DNA of 64,000 nt, from NCBI GenBank assembly GCA_964575425.1, contig CAZNRD010000005.1, positions 49,628 to 113,627 on the forward strand, read 5' to 3'. Shown here in pieces: positions 33,297-42,498 of the stretch (its first letter is position 1; every line of letters starts with the position of its first letter). The notes beneath the pieces are model-generated. The model did no database searches. It was given only the letters and a program-made list of their open reading frames with translations, and was not told where the DNA came from. Both the position numbers and the translations under genes were made by a program. The DNA comes from DATEAV01 sp964575425 (GTDB lineage Bacteria > Chloroflexota > Anaerolineae > Anaerolineales > E44-bin32).

Positions 33297-34415
33297 ATGA
33301 CCCTGGCCAGAGGCGCTTGTCCCGATGTTGCCCTGTTCATTCCCACGCTCCACGGCGGCGGAGCTGAGCGCGTCCTGCTCAATTTAGCGCAGTACCTTCG
33401 GGATCGCTCGTGTGGCGTCGATCTTGTTGCTGCGGGAGCAGTTGGGCCATTGCTGGAAGCAGTGCCGGCAGGGGTCCGGGTAGTCGACCTGGGCTCCTCT
33501 CACGTGCTGGGCAGTCTACCGTCGCTCGTTCGGTATCTGCGCCGCTGCCGCCCGCGAGCGATGCTCTCAGCTCTGGATCATGCCAACCTGGTGGCCATTT
33601 GGGCTGGGATGCTTACGAAGGCTAGGACGAAGGTTTTCGTCAGCGTGCATGTCGCGCAAGGTGCGGCGCCGCGCGCGGCGTGGCGCGGTCGTGACCGGTG
33701 GGTGAGGCGGCTGGCGGGGGTCTCCTACTCTCGGGCCGAGGCGGTTGTGGCCGTCTCAAAGGGAGTGGCCGATGACTTGGTCCATGGAGTTGGGGTGCCT
33801 TCGGGCAAGGTTCGGGTGATCCACAACCCGGTGGTGCTCCCCGCGGTGGTTGAGGCATCTGCGCTCGACCCCGGGCATCCCTGGCTGGTACGGGGAGGTC
33901 CCCCTGTCATTCTTGGAGCGGGGCGGCTGACTGCGCAGAAGGATTTCGCCACTCTGATCACCGCTTTTGCGAATGTCCGGACGGTGCGTCCTTCCCGTCT
34001 TCTCATCCTGGGCGAGGGGGAGGAGCGGGCGAAGCTTGAGGGTCTGATCAGGGCACTCTCGATTGAGCAAGAGGTTTCGCTATATGGGTTCACTACCAAT
34101 CCCTATGCCTTCATGAGTCGGGCGGGTGTGTTCGTGCTCAGCTCGGCCTGGGAGGGCTTCGGGATCGTGCTGGTTGAGGCGATGGCGTGCGGCACGCCGG
34201 TGGTGAGCACCGATTGTGTCGCCGGCCCGGCCGAGATCCTCGAGAATGGCAAGTACGGAAGGCTCGTACCCGTGGGAGACGGGCAAGCGCTTGCGGATGC
34301 CATCCTGGCGGCCCTGGACAACCCGACGGCTCCGGAGGTCCTCCGAGCGCGGGCGGCCGACTTCTCGCTGGAGAAGATCGGGGCCGAGTACCTGGAGCTT
34401 CTGTGTCCGAGCTGA
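33297..34415 (+). CDS. GT4 family glycosyltransferase
   Basis: A 372-residue GT-B enzyme. The N-terminal domain has the Gly-Gly-Gly-Ala-Glu-Arg acceptor loop near residue 22, and the C-terminal domain has an AVSKGVADDL segment, Ile-His-Asn-Pro, and the donor-binding Glu-Gly-Phe-Gly-Ile-Val-Leu-Val-Glu motif (E-x7-E). These are hallmarks of retaining GT4 transferases that use nucleotide sugars in the cytoplasm. ATG 33297 follows the repeat region; its TGA overlaps the next ATG by one base (TGATG). Together the two GT4 genes probably add consecutive sugars to a lipid-linked repeat unit. Donor and linkage are not predictable here. Confidence 0.87.
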   Translation: MTLARGACPDVALFIPTLHGGGAERVLLNLAQYLRDRSCGVDLVAAGAVGPLLEAVPAGVRVVDLGSSHVLGSLPSLVRYLRRCRPRAMLSALDHANLVAIWAGMLTKARTKVFVSVHVAQGAAPRAAWRGRDRWVRRLAGVSYSRAEAVVAVSKGVADDLVHGVGVPSGKVRVIHNPVVLPAVVEASALDPGHPWLVRGGPPVILGAGRLTAQKDFATLITAFANVRTVRPSRLLILGEGEERAKLEGLIRALSIEQEVSLYGFTTNPYAFMSRAGVFVLSSAWEGFGIVLVEAMACGTPVVSTDCVAGPAEILENGKYGRLVPVGDGQALADAILAALDNPTAPEVLRARAADFSLEKIGAEYLELLCPS

Positions 34416-35590
34416 TGACAGAAGACAACGGGCTGGCAGAGCATCGCCCCCTGCGAATCCTCCATGTCATCTCGGGTCTCGGCTTGGGGGGCGCCGAGAC
34501 CATGCTGTTTCGCCTCGTGACGCGGCTCGCGAGGGAGTCCTTCGCCTGCCATGTGGTCTCAATGACGACCGAGGGCGAATTCGGGCCGCGGCTGCGGTCC
34601 TCTGGGATCCCGGTGTCGACTCTAGGTATGAGACGAGGGATCCCTTCGCCGGCGGGGCTGCTCAAGCTGGTGCGGCTGCTGCGGCGCGAGCGGCCGGCTG
34701 TGGTCCAGACATGGATGTACCATGCAGACCTCCTCGGAGGCCTGGCGGCTCACTTCGCCGGAAAGCCACCGGTCGTCTGGGGAATCCATCATACCGACCT
34801 GCGCCCGGGCAGCGCCCGTCGCCTGACGAGGCTGACGGCCCGGCTGAACGCGCGCCTTTCATCGTGGCTGCCGGCGAAGATTGTATGCGTCTCGCAGTCT
34901 GGCCTCCACCTGCACGAGCAGCAGGGCCATGAAGCCTCCCGGATGATTGTGATCCCGAATGGCTTCGATCTGGATGCCTTCCGGCCGGACGCTCAGGCGA
35001 GGCAGCAAGTGAGAGTCGAACTCGGCCTTCTGCCCGAGTCGCTGTTGGTCGGGCACATCGCCCGGTTCCATCCCCAAAAGGGCCACCACGCGTTCATCCG
35101 GGCGGCTGTCCGCGTGCGCGCACAAGTTGGCCAGGCACGTTTCCTCTTGGCGGGCGAGGGCGTGGCGCGAGACAATCAGGAACTGGCTGGCTGGATCCGC
35201 GAGGCCGGGCTGGAAAGCGTGGTGTATCTTCTGGGGAAGCGATTGGACAGCCAGCGGCTGCTCGCGGCACTGGATGTCTTCTGCCTCTCCTCCTCCGGCG
35301 AGTCGTTTCCGCTGGCTGTGGGCGAGGCCATGGCGTGCGGCGTGCCCTGTGTGGTGACCGACGTCGGCGACGCCGCAGCCATCGTTGGTCCGACAGGCCT
35401 TGTCGTGCCCTCAAGCGATGTGGATCAGCTGGCCGACGCCCTGGTGGAGATGCTTGCCATGCCAGGAGAGGAACGGGCCAGGCTGGGCGAAATGGGGCGC
35501 GAGAGAATTCGGGCTCGGTACAGCCTTGAGGCTGTCGTTGACATGTACGCAAGACTGTATCGCGCGCTGGCCAAGTGCGGCAGAGGGTAG
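34415..35590 (+). CDS. GT4 family glycosyltransferase
   Basis: A 391-residue GT-B enzyme: Gly-Leu-Gly-Gly-Ala-Glu-Thr-Met-Leu acceptor loop near residue 25, Cys-Val-Ser-Gln-Ser in the linker, Ile-Pro-Asn-Gly-Phe-Asp, and Glu-Ser-Phe-Pro-Leu-Ala-Val-Gly-Glu as the E-x7-E donor motif. The C-terminus has the usual returning helix. The start shares one base with the preceding stop, so translation is coupled; the open frame upstream is a shadow of that gene. Likely cytoplasmic-face sugar addition to a lipid carrier. Confidence 0.87.
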   Translation: MTEDNGLAEHRPLRILHVISGLGLGGAETMLFRLVTRLARESFACHVVSMTTEGEFGPRLRSSGIPVSTLGMRRGIPSPAGLLKLVRLLRRERPAVVQTWMYHADLLGGLAAHFAGKPPVVWGIHHTDLRPGSARRLTRLTARLNARLSSWLPAKIVCVSQSGLHLHEQQGHEASRMIVIPNGFDLDAFRPDAQARQQVRVELGLLPESLLVGHIARFHPQKGHHAFIRAAVRVRAQVGQARFLLAGEGVARDNQELAGWIREAGLESVVYLLGKRLDSQRLLAALDVFCLSSSGESFPLAVGEAMACGVPCVVTDVGDAAAIVGPTGLVVPSSDVDQLADALVEMLAMPGEERARLGEMGRERIRARYSLEAVVDMYARLYRALAKCGRG

Positions 35591-35686
35591 CGACTCTTCA
35601 CGGTGACCGTCTATTGGTCTGGCTGTTCGACTCATTTGCCGGTCTTCATTTGCGCTAGGCGTACGACACGGCTCCTGGAGTGACCG

Positions 35687-37678
35687 ATGCCTCTGTTCCA
35701 TGAATTCAACGTGCTGCCGGCATTGATGCTGCTCCTCGTCTGGGCAGTGGGCGGCTGGCTCATTGCGCTGCGCTTGTTCGAGCTCGGGAGAGGCGAAAGG
35801 CCACTCGTTGGACTTGGCCTCGGGATGACGCTGAGCACCTGGCTGACCAATTTCGTGGCGCGTGGTCTGGGCATTGGCCTCGCTGCCTGGATTTCGGCTG
35901 GCGTTGTGGTGGCCTTCGGCCTGGCGCTGGCATTTCCTCTGCTGCCTCGCATGCGCCCGCCCTTCGACGTTCGGCCCGGACGCTTGCTCAGTCTCATTAT
36001 GCTGGCATTGCTCTTCACCCTGGTCGGGCGAGGCCTGGCCATCTTTGACGACTACCAGAATCTACCGTTCCTCTCCCGCATCGCCGCTGGGGATATTCCG
36101 CCGCACTTCCCCTTCGATCCAGAGATCCGCCTGGGGTATCACTACTTCTTGCTCTTGCTGGCGGCGCAGTGGATCGGCGCGGCGGGTGCGCTCCCGTGGG
36201 CGGCTCTTGATCTGGCGCGCGGCGTGACGATGGCGCTGGCAGTGTTGTTGATCGGGCTGCTGGCCTTCCGGCTGACCCGAAAACCCATGGCGGAAATGGC
36301 CGCGGTGGGGTTTGGCGCGCTCGCCGGAGGCTCTCGCTGGATGCTGCTGTTCCTGCCCGTTGCGCTCGCTGCGCGTCTTTCCAATAGCATAGACTTGCTG
36401 GGCTCGGGGGCGAGAACCGGTGAGAACCTCAGTGAGGCATTGCTCAGACACTGGTCGCTCAATGGGGATGGTCCGATTCCATTTCCCTTTGCCTACGCCA
36501 GCGGTGTCTACCCTCCCCGCATCCTGGCTCTCTCAGGTGTGGGCGTGGCCCCGCTGCTGATCGTCATGCTGCTTGTCCTCACGGCGGACCGGGTGCGAAG
36601 TCCCTGGGGCTGGGGTGTGATCGCCATCCTCCTGGCATCCCTTGCGCTTCTCTCTGAACCCACATACGTTCTCTTGCTCGTAGGGATGCTCGTCGTGGTT
36701 GGTACTCGGCTGCTCCTTGGTCGTTCTCGGTGTCGATCCGCCGTTTCCCTTTGGTGGGCGGCGGCAGCAGTCGTTTCGGTGCTGATGGCCGGAATCCAGG
36801 GAGGGATGATGACAGAGGTGGCCCTGCGACTGGTCAACAGCCCGGCCGGCCGGGGCACATACTACGACGTAACCTTTCAACTGTCCTGGCCCCCGACAGT
36901 CATCTCCTCTCATCTGGGGGATCTCCCCCTGACCAGGTTCTTTGGTCTCTTGTCAGCCTTCTTCGAATTTGGGCCGATGGTGCTGGCCTTTCCGTTGGTG
37001 ATCGCGCATGGCCTCAGCGCCTGGAAGGAGGGCCGGCAGGGCGAGGCAGGGTTGGTCCTGGCTGGGCTGCTCAGCCTCGGGATGGTCTTCGTCCGGTATG
37101 CGGGAGTTGCCGGGCCGACAGCAACCACGCGCCTCTATGGTTTGTTCGGCGATGTGTGCCTCATCTACGCCGTGCCGCTCGTCTGGCGGTGGCTGGAAGG
37201 CCGCGGCACAACGGCGCAGGCGGCAGGGGCCTTGATGGGCCTCGCCGCTGTGTTCAGCGGCCTCGTTCTGCTTGGGATCCAGTTCGTGGCTGTTCCGAAA
37301 CCGGTGGCCTCGTACTTCCTCGACGATCTGGACGCGCAGATGTTTCGACGGCACTGGAATACCCTCCCCTCGGACTCAATGGTTTTCGACCCCTTGCCAG
37401 CTCGCGCCGTGACCGTCTTCGGCCGGGCGATCGAGGCGCAGGTGGATCTGAGTGGCCCGACAGACGAGTACAGGCGTCTGGCGGAAGCCCCGGATCCGAG
37501 TCGGCTGCGTGCGGCAGGTTTCGAATTTGTGTACGCTGACCGGGCGTATTGGCTGCGCCACAGGCACGAGCTGTCGGCGGAGTGTGTGGTGGTCGTGGAT
37601 GAGGTGCTTGACATTTTGTCAGCGACCGGAGAAGTTGGGGACTTCCGACGCCTGGCTGATCTCCGTGCGTGCCGCTGA
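35687..37678 (+). CDS. large polytopic membrane protein with C-terminal soluble domain
   Basis: A 663-residue protein with about thirteen helices and a soluble C-terminus of about 110 residues. An extracytoplasmic loop has Ile-Phe-Asp-Asp-Tyr-Gln followed by Ile-Pro-Pro-His-Phe-Pro and Gly-Tyr-His-Tyr, reminiscent of acidic GT-C loops but not a close match to the other GT-C genes here. ATG 35687 has GGAG about 9 bases upstream. It stands alone, with gaps of about 100 and 200 bases on either side. Likely a glycosyltransferase or polymerase-like membrane enzyme; I would not name a reaction. Confidence 0.62.
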   Translation: MPLFHEFNVLPALMLLLVWAVGGWLIALRLFELGRGERPLVGLGLGMTLSTWLTNFVARGLGIGLAAWISAGVVVAFGLALAFPLLPRMRPPFDVRPGRLLSLIMLALLFTLVGRGLAIFDDYQNLPFLSRIAAGDIPPHFPFDPEIRLGYHYFLLLLAAQWIGAAGALPWAALDLARGVTMALAVLLIGLLAFRLTRKPMAEMAAVGFGALAGGSRWMLLFLPVALAARLSNSIDLLGSGARTGENLSEALLRHWSLNGDGPIPFPFAYASGVYPPRILALSGVGVAPLLIVMLLVLTADRVRSPWGWGVIAILLASLALLSEPTYVLLLVGMLVVVGTRLLLGRSRCRSAVSLWWAAAAVVSVLMAGIQGGMMTEVALRLVNSPAGRGTYYDVTFQLSWPPTVISSHLGDLPLTRFFGLLSAFFEFGPMVLAFPLVIAHGLSAWKEGRQGEAGLVLAGLLSLGMVFVRYAGVAGPTATTRLYGLFGDVCLIYAVPLVWRWLEGRGTTAQAAGALMGLAAVFSGLVLLGIQFVAVPKPVASYFLDDLDAQMFRRHWNTLPSDSMVFDPLPARAVTVFGRAIEAQVDLSGPTDEYRRLAEAPDPSRLRAAGFEFVYADRAYWLRHRHELSAECVVVVDEVLDILSATGEVGDFRRLADLRACR

Positions 37679-37840
37679 CGCAGGCTGGCGCCCGGCGGGG
37701 GCGCATCGTCTCTGGCCCCGAGCACAGGGCGATCTGAGAGCAGTGGCTCCGACCGCGCTCGCACGAGCCGCAGATGCGATAGCGCTCCGGCTTGAGGCCA
37801 TCACGAGGAAGCAAGCCGGAGGGGAATCAGAGCCCGTGTT

Positions 37841-37866
37841 CCGATCTCCGCGGAGAAGAGGATCGG
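37841..37866 (+). promoter_or_regulatory. palindromic leader before the 37.9 kb gene
   Basis: TCTCCGCGGAGA (37845-37856) is a perfect 12-base palindrome, nested in an outer inverted repeat CCGATC (37841) ... GATCGG (37861). The right arm runs straight into the purine-rich ribosome site of the ATG at 37880. The element could be an operator or an RNA hairpin that masks the ribosome site. It is within the 201-base gap after the previous stop; no clear promoter hexamers were seen there. Confidence 0.35.
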
Positions 37867-37879
37867 AGGGGAGAGAGCG

Positions 37880-39820
37880 ATGCTAGCCATCCTGCCTCTG
37901 GCCGGCTTCGCTCTGCTGTGGCTTCTCTTGGCGCGGGAAGGCCCTGGCGCGGAGGGCCGACGAGTTGAGTGGAGAGATGCCTTCGGCGCGGCCACGATTG
38001 CCTGGGGGTGGATCGTTCTTGGTATCACGCTTCTCCTCAGCGTGGTGCATGGACTGACGCAGTTCTGGCTCTCCGCCTATTGGCTCGGGATCGACGGCCT
38101 TCTTGTGCTGGCTCTGATGCGCAATGCCCCACGAGGGCATTCGGGTCTGGCTTGGCCTCCGCTGCGCGACAGACGCTTGCCGGCGTTCGATCGCTGGGAC
38201 TTGTCGATTCTGGCGGCAGTCGCGCTTCTGCTGGCCCTGACTGCAGTCGTGGCGTTCTTCGCCGGGCCGACCGACAGCGACGCGATCGGATACCACTTGC
38301 CGCGTGTCGTGCACTGGGCGCAGAACCAGTCTGTCGCCCCGTTTGCGACGCCCAACTCCCGTCAGATCTACTTGCCGCCCTGGGCGGAATACGCGATTCT
38401 GCAGTTCATGGTTCTGCTGCGCAGTGATCGCTTGTCGAACCTGGTGCAGTGGTTTGCCTCGGTGAGTGCGGTGGTCTTGATATCCAGGATTGCCTCCCTT
38501 GTGGGCCTGGACAGGCGCGGGCAGCTGCTGGCAGCGGCGTTTGCCGCGACCCTGCCGCCCTTGATCCATCAGGGATCCGGCTCCTTGAACGACGGCGTGG
38601 CCGCATACTGGGCGGTGTGCGTGTGTTGGGTGGTGATTTCAGCCTGGAAGACACAGAGCTCCTGGCGGGATTGGCGGCTTCTTGGAGGTGCGCTGGGTCT
38701 GGCGGCTCTGACCAAGGCTACGTCGCTCATCTACAGTTTCCCACTTGTGTTATGGTTTGCCTCGTTTGAATCAGGGCGGCTGAGCCTCGCGCAGTACGTC
38801 CGGCGCGGGCTAGCGATGACGGGGATCGCCTTGGCCGGAGCGTTGGTCGTGTGGCTCCCGACTTGGCTGCTGCTCGGTTCTCCCTTTGGGTCCTCCGAGC
38901 ACATCGCCCAGGTCGCGAACCGGAGCATCGGCCTGCGCTGGATGCTGTCGAATGCCATCCGCTCCTTCGCGCTGCTGGCTGCCACACCGATCGACCGGCT
39001 GAATGCCGGCCTCTACTCGCTGGTGACCTGGCTGCATCGGCCTCTACGGTTGACCGTCTCAGAGCCTGCAATCACCTATAGCGAGGGCAGCTTCAACGGC
39101 ATCGGCTGGCTGTGGCCGGGAGAGGCATCCGCGCCGATGCACCTCTTGCTGAGCACGCTGGCGATCCTCTGGGCTCTGGGCCAGGCCAGGAAGTCGGCAG
39201 ACCTAGCGAAGAGGGGGTTGGCACTCTCGGCTATCGGGGGCTTCCTCCTCATGAGCCTTCTCTTCCGGCTGCAATGGACCGCTCGTTTTCATCTGTCCTT
39301 CTTCTTGCTAGCAGCCCCGCTGGTTGCAGCCTGGCTCCAGGTCCCTTCTGCGCGCCGCATGGCGCCGTGGGTGATCGTGATCCTGATCGCAGCGGCACTG
39401 CCGGTCGCCACCATGGACCGATGGCGGCCCTTGTTTCGCATCCGCCCTTTGGTGTGGAACCAGAGCGTGGTCATCCGTCCACGAGAAGAGATGTACTTTT
39501 TGCTGGGGCCTGACTCTTCGGCTGCCAGGGCCGCGGCTGCAGCGATTGAGGAGGCGGGCTGCAGCCGGGTGGGGCTGATCCTGGATTCGGATGACTTCGA
39601 GTACCCCTGGTGGGTCCTCCTCGACAGCCTGGGCGGACGCACACGACTGGAGCACCTTCTTGTCCTACCGGCCCTTGATCCGTTTCGGGATAGGGGTTTT
39701 GAGCCGTGCGCGATTGTCTGCAGCATCTGCGACGCCAGTTGGGAGACGCCGACGGGGATGCAGGGACGCGAACTGGGCCCAGGGGTCTGGCTGTACCTGA
39801 CGGACAATGACCCTCCATGA
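37880..39820 (+). CDS. GT-C-like membrane protein, Cys-tail paralogue family (copy 4)
   Basis: A 646-residue polytopic protein. The first large loop has Ser-Asp-Ala-Ile-Gly-Tyr-His, Arg-Val-Val-His-Trp-Ala-Gln-Asn and Leu-Pro-Pro-Trp-Ala-Glu. The C-terminus carries Cys610, Cys614 and Cys617 (C-x3-C-x2-C) in FEPCAIVCSIC. These features place it with the genes at 22.2, 24.1 and 27.8 kb, nearest to the 24.1 kb copy. ATG 37880 follows a strong GGAGGGGAGAG site. It lies 10 kb from its relatives, separated by GT2 and GT4 genes. Confidence 0.68.
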   Translation: MLAILPLAGFALLWLLLAREGPGAEGRRVEWRDAFGAATIAWGWIVLGITLLLSVVHGLTQFWLSAYWLGIDGLLVLALMRNAPRGHSGLAWPPLRDRRLPAFDRWDLSILAAVALLLALTAVVAFFAGPTDSDAIGYHLPRVVHWAQNQSVAPFATPNSRQIYLPPWAEYAILQFMVLLRSDRLSNLVQWFASVSAVVLISRIASLVGLDRRGQLLAAAFAATLPPLIHQGSGSLNDGVAAYWAVCVCWVVISAWKTQSSWRDWRLLGGALGLAALTKATSLIYSFPLVLWFASFESGRLSLAQYVRRGLAMTGIALAGALVVWLPTWLLLGSPFGSSEHIAQVANRSIGLRWMLSNAIRSFALLAATPIDRLNAGLYSLVTWLHRPLRLTVSEPAITYSEGSFNGIGWLWPGEASAPMHLLLSTLAILWALGQARKSADLAKRGLALSAIGGFLLMSLLFRLQWTARFHLSFFLLAAPLVAAWLQVPSARRMAPWVIVILIAAALPVATMDRWRPLFRIRPLVWNQSVVIRPREEMYFLLGPDSSAARAAAAAIEEAGCSRVGLILDSDDFEYPWWVLLDSLGGRTRLEHLLVLPALDPFRDRGFEPCAIVCSICDASWETPTGMQGRELGPGVWLYLTDNDPP

Positions 39821-39925
39821 AGTGCCGGGCGCCAGGGGATGTCGCGGCCGATCCTCGGGGCGCCCTCCCCGACAATACGACCCGCTCCCAAGGTTGGCCC
39901 GGCCTTGAGCGATAAGGGATGCGCT

Positions 39926-41821
39926 ATGAATCGCCGCCTTGGTCTCTCAGGCCTGATGTTCCTCGGCCTGGTACTTCTACTCGTTGCCTTGACGGCCCAT
40001 CTCACTGGCCTTGATCCCGAGAACAACTGGGGCCCGGCCAGGCGGCAGGTGTTCTTCCTGGGATTGGGATTGCTGGCAGCGGCGACTGGCGTCTGGCTCC
40101 ATCGCGGCCTGTTCCGCGCGGCCGCCCGCCTCTCCGTGGCAGTCCGGCAGCTCCTCGGTGGCCCAACCCTGGCGCCAGTTGTCCGGCCTGCGGCCGCAAT
40201 GGCAAGGGCAGCGGTCGGTCGGGTTGCGGCCGCGGCTGGCAGGGTCAGCCAGCCGATCGGCCCTGTGGCCAGATGGGTCGACTCCCGGCCGGAGCGTCGG
40301 GCGCTCCTGGCTGCCGGCCTTGTGTTCTGCATCGCCGTGCCGGTCGCCGTCTGGTACGCCAGCGTCGGCTACTGGTCGGACTGGCCTTCGACAGGCCACT
40401 ACTATGACGACCTGGCGCAGGCATTCCGAAGCGGCCAACTGCACCTGCTCGAGACCCCCGACCCGGCGCTGCTGGCGCTCGCCGATCCGTACGAGTTCGA
40501 ACAGCGACGTCGCGTCCCCGCCCCCTGGGATGTCGTCCTCTATGACGGCAAGTTCTACCTGTACTGGGGCCCGGTCCCGGCGCTGTTCCTGGCAGCCTGG
40601 AAGACCTTCTCCACATCGGTGATCGGGGACAATGCCCTTGTGTTCATCTTCGTCCTTGGCTGCGTCCTTCTCAGCCTTCTGACGCTGAAGGAATTATGGA
40701 ATGGTCGCTTCCGAGGCCAGAGCGCCTGGGCGCTTGTCCCATCGCTTCTCGTGGCCGCCTTCGCCCACCCGCTGCCATGGCTGCTCAACCGCCCGGCGGT
40801 CTATGAAGCCTCGATCGCTGCCGGACAATGCTTCCTGATGGCCGGGCTGTTTCTTGCCTCACCGACCCTGCTCCGCGGCCAGGCACGGGGCTGTCGCCTG
40901 GCCCTGGCTTCAACGTGCTGGGTTCTTGCTGCGGGGTCCCGCGCAACGCTGGCGCCAGTTGCCCTTCTCTGGGCATTCCTCGCCGCATGGGCAGCCATCA
41001 GGGGCGAGGGGCCATCAGGCAGACGTCGCGTTCTGCTGGCCGGAGTGCAGATCGCGCTGCCCATCCTGATCGGATGTCTGGCCCTTGGCTGGTACAACGC
41101 CTCGCGCTTCGGCTCGCCGCTCGAATTCGGCGTGCGCTATCAGCTCACCGGAATCAATCTCCATGACAAGTACACGCAGGTCTTCTCTCCGGGCAATGTC
41201 CTGATCAACCTCTACAACTACTCGCTCCGGCCGGTGCGGACATTGTCGGTCTTCCCGTGGCTGAAGCCGGTGTGGGGTGTGACCGCTGTGCCGCTGCTCA
41301 CATGGCTCGGACTCCGCTTCCCGGCCGCGGCAGCCCTCAATCCGCCGCTATATTACGCTGAGCAGGTGACGGGGTTGATGTACGCTCTGCCCTACGGGGC
41401 CTTTGCCCTCGTCGCGGTTGGGCTGGCGGTGCGCCGGGTGGTACCCAGTGGTCCGAGACTGCCATCTGGCGCCGGCGCCGATTCGGGGAACCACGCCCCC
41501 GCGACAGCGATCGTCGTTGCCCTGACCCTCGCCGCAGCGCTGGCGTTTGGCCCCACTCTCTTGTTCGTGGTGGCGACGACACGCTATCTGGCCGACGTCG
41601 TTCCGACCCTGGTATGTCTGGCCTCGGTCGGCGCCTGGGAGTGGGTCGCTCGGCGAAATCGCCAGGGCCAGCCGACCGCCTGGGTGCTGGCGCTGATCTG
41701 GCTGGCCGCACTGGCCTCGGTTGTGGTCAGCCTGCTCCTGGCCGTCACGGGCTACGACATGCGGTTTGAGCGGATGAACCCCGAACTCTTCGACCAGATC
41801 GTGCGCTTCTTCGCGTGGTAG
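39926..41821 (+). CDS. polytopic membrane protein, GT39-like
   Basis: A 631-residue protein. After two N-terminal helices and a basic linker, a third helix precedes Gly-His-Tyr-Tyr-Asp-Asp-Leu-Ala, then a Leu-Ala-Asp-Pro-Tyr segment, Trp-Asp-Val-Val-Leu-Tyr, and Tyr-Leu-Tyr-Trp-Gly-Pro-Val-Pro-Ala. I recall this order of motifs from a widespread family of uncharacterised GT39-like bacterial membrane proteins. About ten more helices follow. ATG 39926 has an AAGGG site 8 bases upstream; the in-frame ATG at 39839 would add 29 residues and sits only 18 bases after the previous stop. It probably acts on a surface glycan with a lipid-linked donor. Confidence 0.65.
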   Translation: MNRRLGLSGLMFLGLVLLLVALTAHLTGLDPENNWGPARRQVFFLGLGLLAAATGVWLHRGLFRAAARLSVAVRQLLGGPTLAPVVRPAAAMARAAVGRVAAAAGRVSQPIGPVARWVDSRPERRALLAAGLVFCIAVPVAVWYASVGYWSDWPSTGHYYDDLAQAFRSGQLHLLETPDPALLALADPYEFEQRRRVPAPWDVVLYDGKFYLYWGPVPALFLAAWKTFSTSVIGDNALVFIFVLGCVLLSLLTLKELWNGRFRGQSAWALVPSLLVAAFAHPLPWLLNRPAVYEASIAAGQCFLMAGLFLASPTLLRGQARGCRLALASTCWVLAAGSRATLAPVALLWAFLAAWAAIRGEGPSGRRRVLLAGVQIALPILIGCLALGWYNASRFGSPLEFGVRYQLTGINLHDKYTQVFSPGNVLINLYNYSLRPVRTLSVFPWLKPVWGVTAVPLLTWLGLRFPAAAALNPPLYYAEQVTGLMYALPYGAFALVAVGLAVRRVVPSGPRLPSGAGADSGNHAPATAIVVALTLAAALAFGPTLLFVVATTRYLADVVPTLVCLASVGAWEWVARRNRQGQPTAWVLALIWLAALASVVVSLLLAVTGYDMRFERMNPELFDQIVRFFAW

Positions 41822-42479
41822 GCTGACTACCGGAGCTGCGGCCCTGGAGCGGCGCGTCGCTCCCACATTCAGCCCCTACGCAGTCGACTGCACCATCTGC
41901 AGGGAAGACTGGCAGCCGGCGGCGGGGAGGAGAGAAGGGTGAGGGCCGGGACGCGCCCCCACCTTCCCTGAAGCAGGGAAAACTTGGTTCCGCCGTCATC
42001 GGGCCCGCCAGTGGGGAATCTTCGTCAACGGCGCGAGAGACCGACCGGGCTCAAGATTGCGCAGGGTGGTCTCGCGGCAGGGCGCGGCGGACTGTTCCAG
42101 TTCACCATAGCGAGTGTGTCGGCGCCGCCGTTTCGGAAGCCTCGGGTCTGCCCTCTGTGCGGCACAGCGAGTGGTCGGCTGGTATGGCGACTGTTGGTGG
42201 GGCTCCGCAAAGCCGTGATGCAAGGGCTTGTGAATGCGTCAGCACGCGGTGTTGCTGACTCGTCAAATGCCGCGAGGGAGGGTGTTGAAAAACATCAGCC
42301 GCGGCTGCCGATTCCATGCAGTTCAAGCTATGCATGCAATGACGAGCGGCCTCCGCCTCACCCCCCACCTCCCGATCCCCTTCCTCCCCTCCCCCTGGGC
42401 TGCGAGCGATGGAGCGTGGGGCCCATTGGCACCCAGAGGGAAAGTGGGGGTCTCCGTGCGATGGCCCAGATGCGTGGGG
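41822..42479. other. 658-base intergenic region with hairpin and repeat
   Basis: No supported gene. It contains a perfect inverted repeat TTCCCTG-AAG-CAGGGAA at 41964-41980, without a T-run on either strand, so it is not a classical terminator. It also contains most of the degenerate repeat copy B. A frame open from 41984 to 42586 runs through the repeat and into the antisense of the next gene and is not credible. The region lies between a rightward gene and a leftward gene, so transcripts converge here. Confidence 0.6.
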
Positions 42480-42498
42480 TTAGTCAACAGCCTCGCGA
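42356..42498. repeat. degenerate intergenic repeat, copy B
   Basis: Second copy of the element at 33090-33224, same orientation. It reaches over the 3' end of the leftward O-antigen ligase-like gene: that gene's stop codon (42480-42482) and last five or six codons lie inside the repeat's conserved TCAACAG end. The gene's final residues are therefore probably repeat-derived. Confidence 0.6.

Noticed and set aside
41964..41980. Rho-independent terminator
   Set aside because: The perfect stem TTCCCTG/CAGGGAA has no following T-run on either strand, so only the hairpin is reported.
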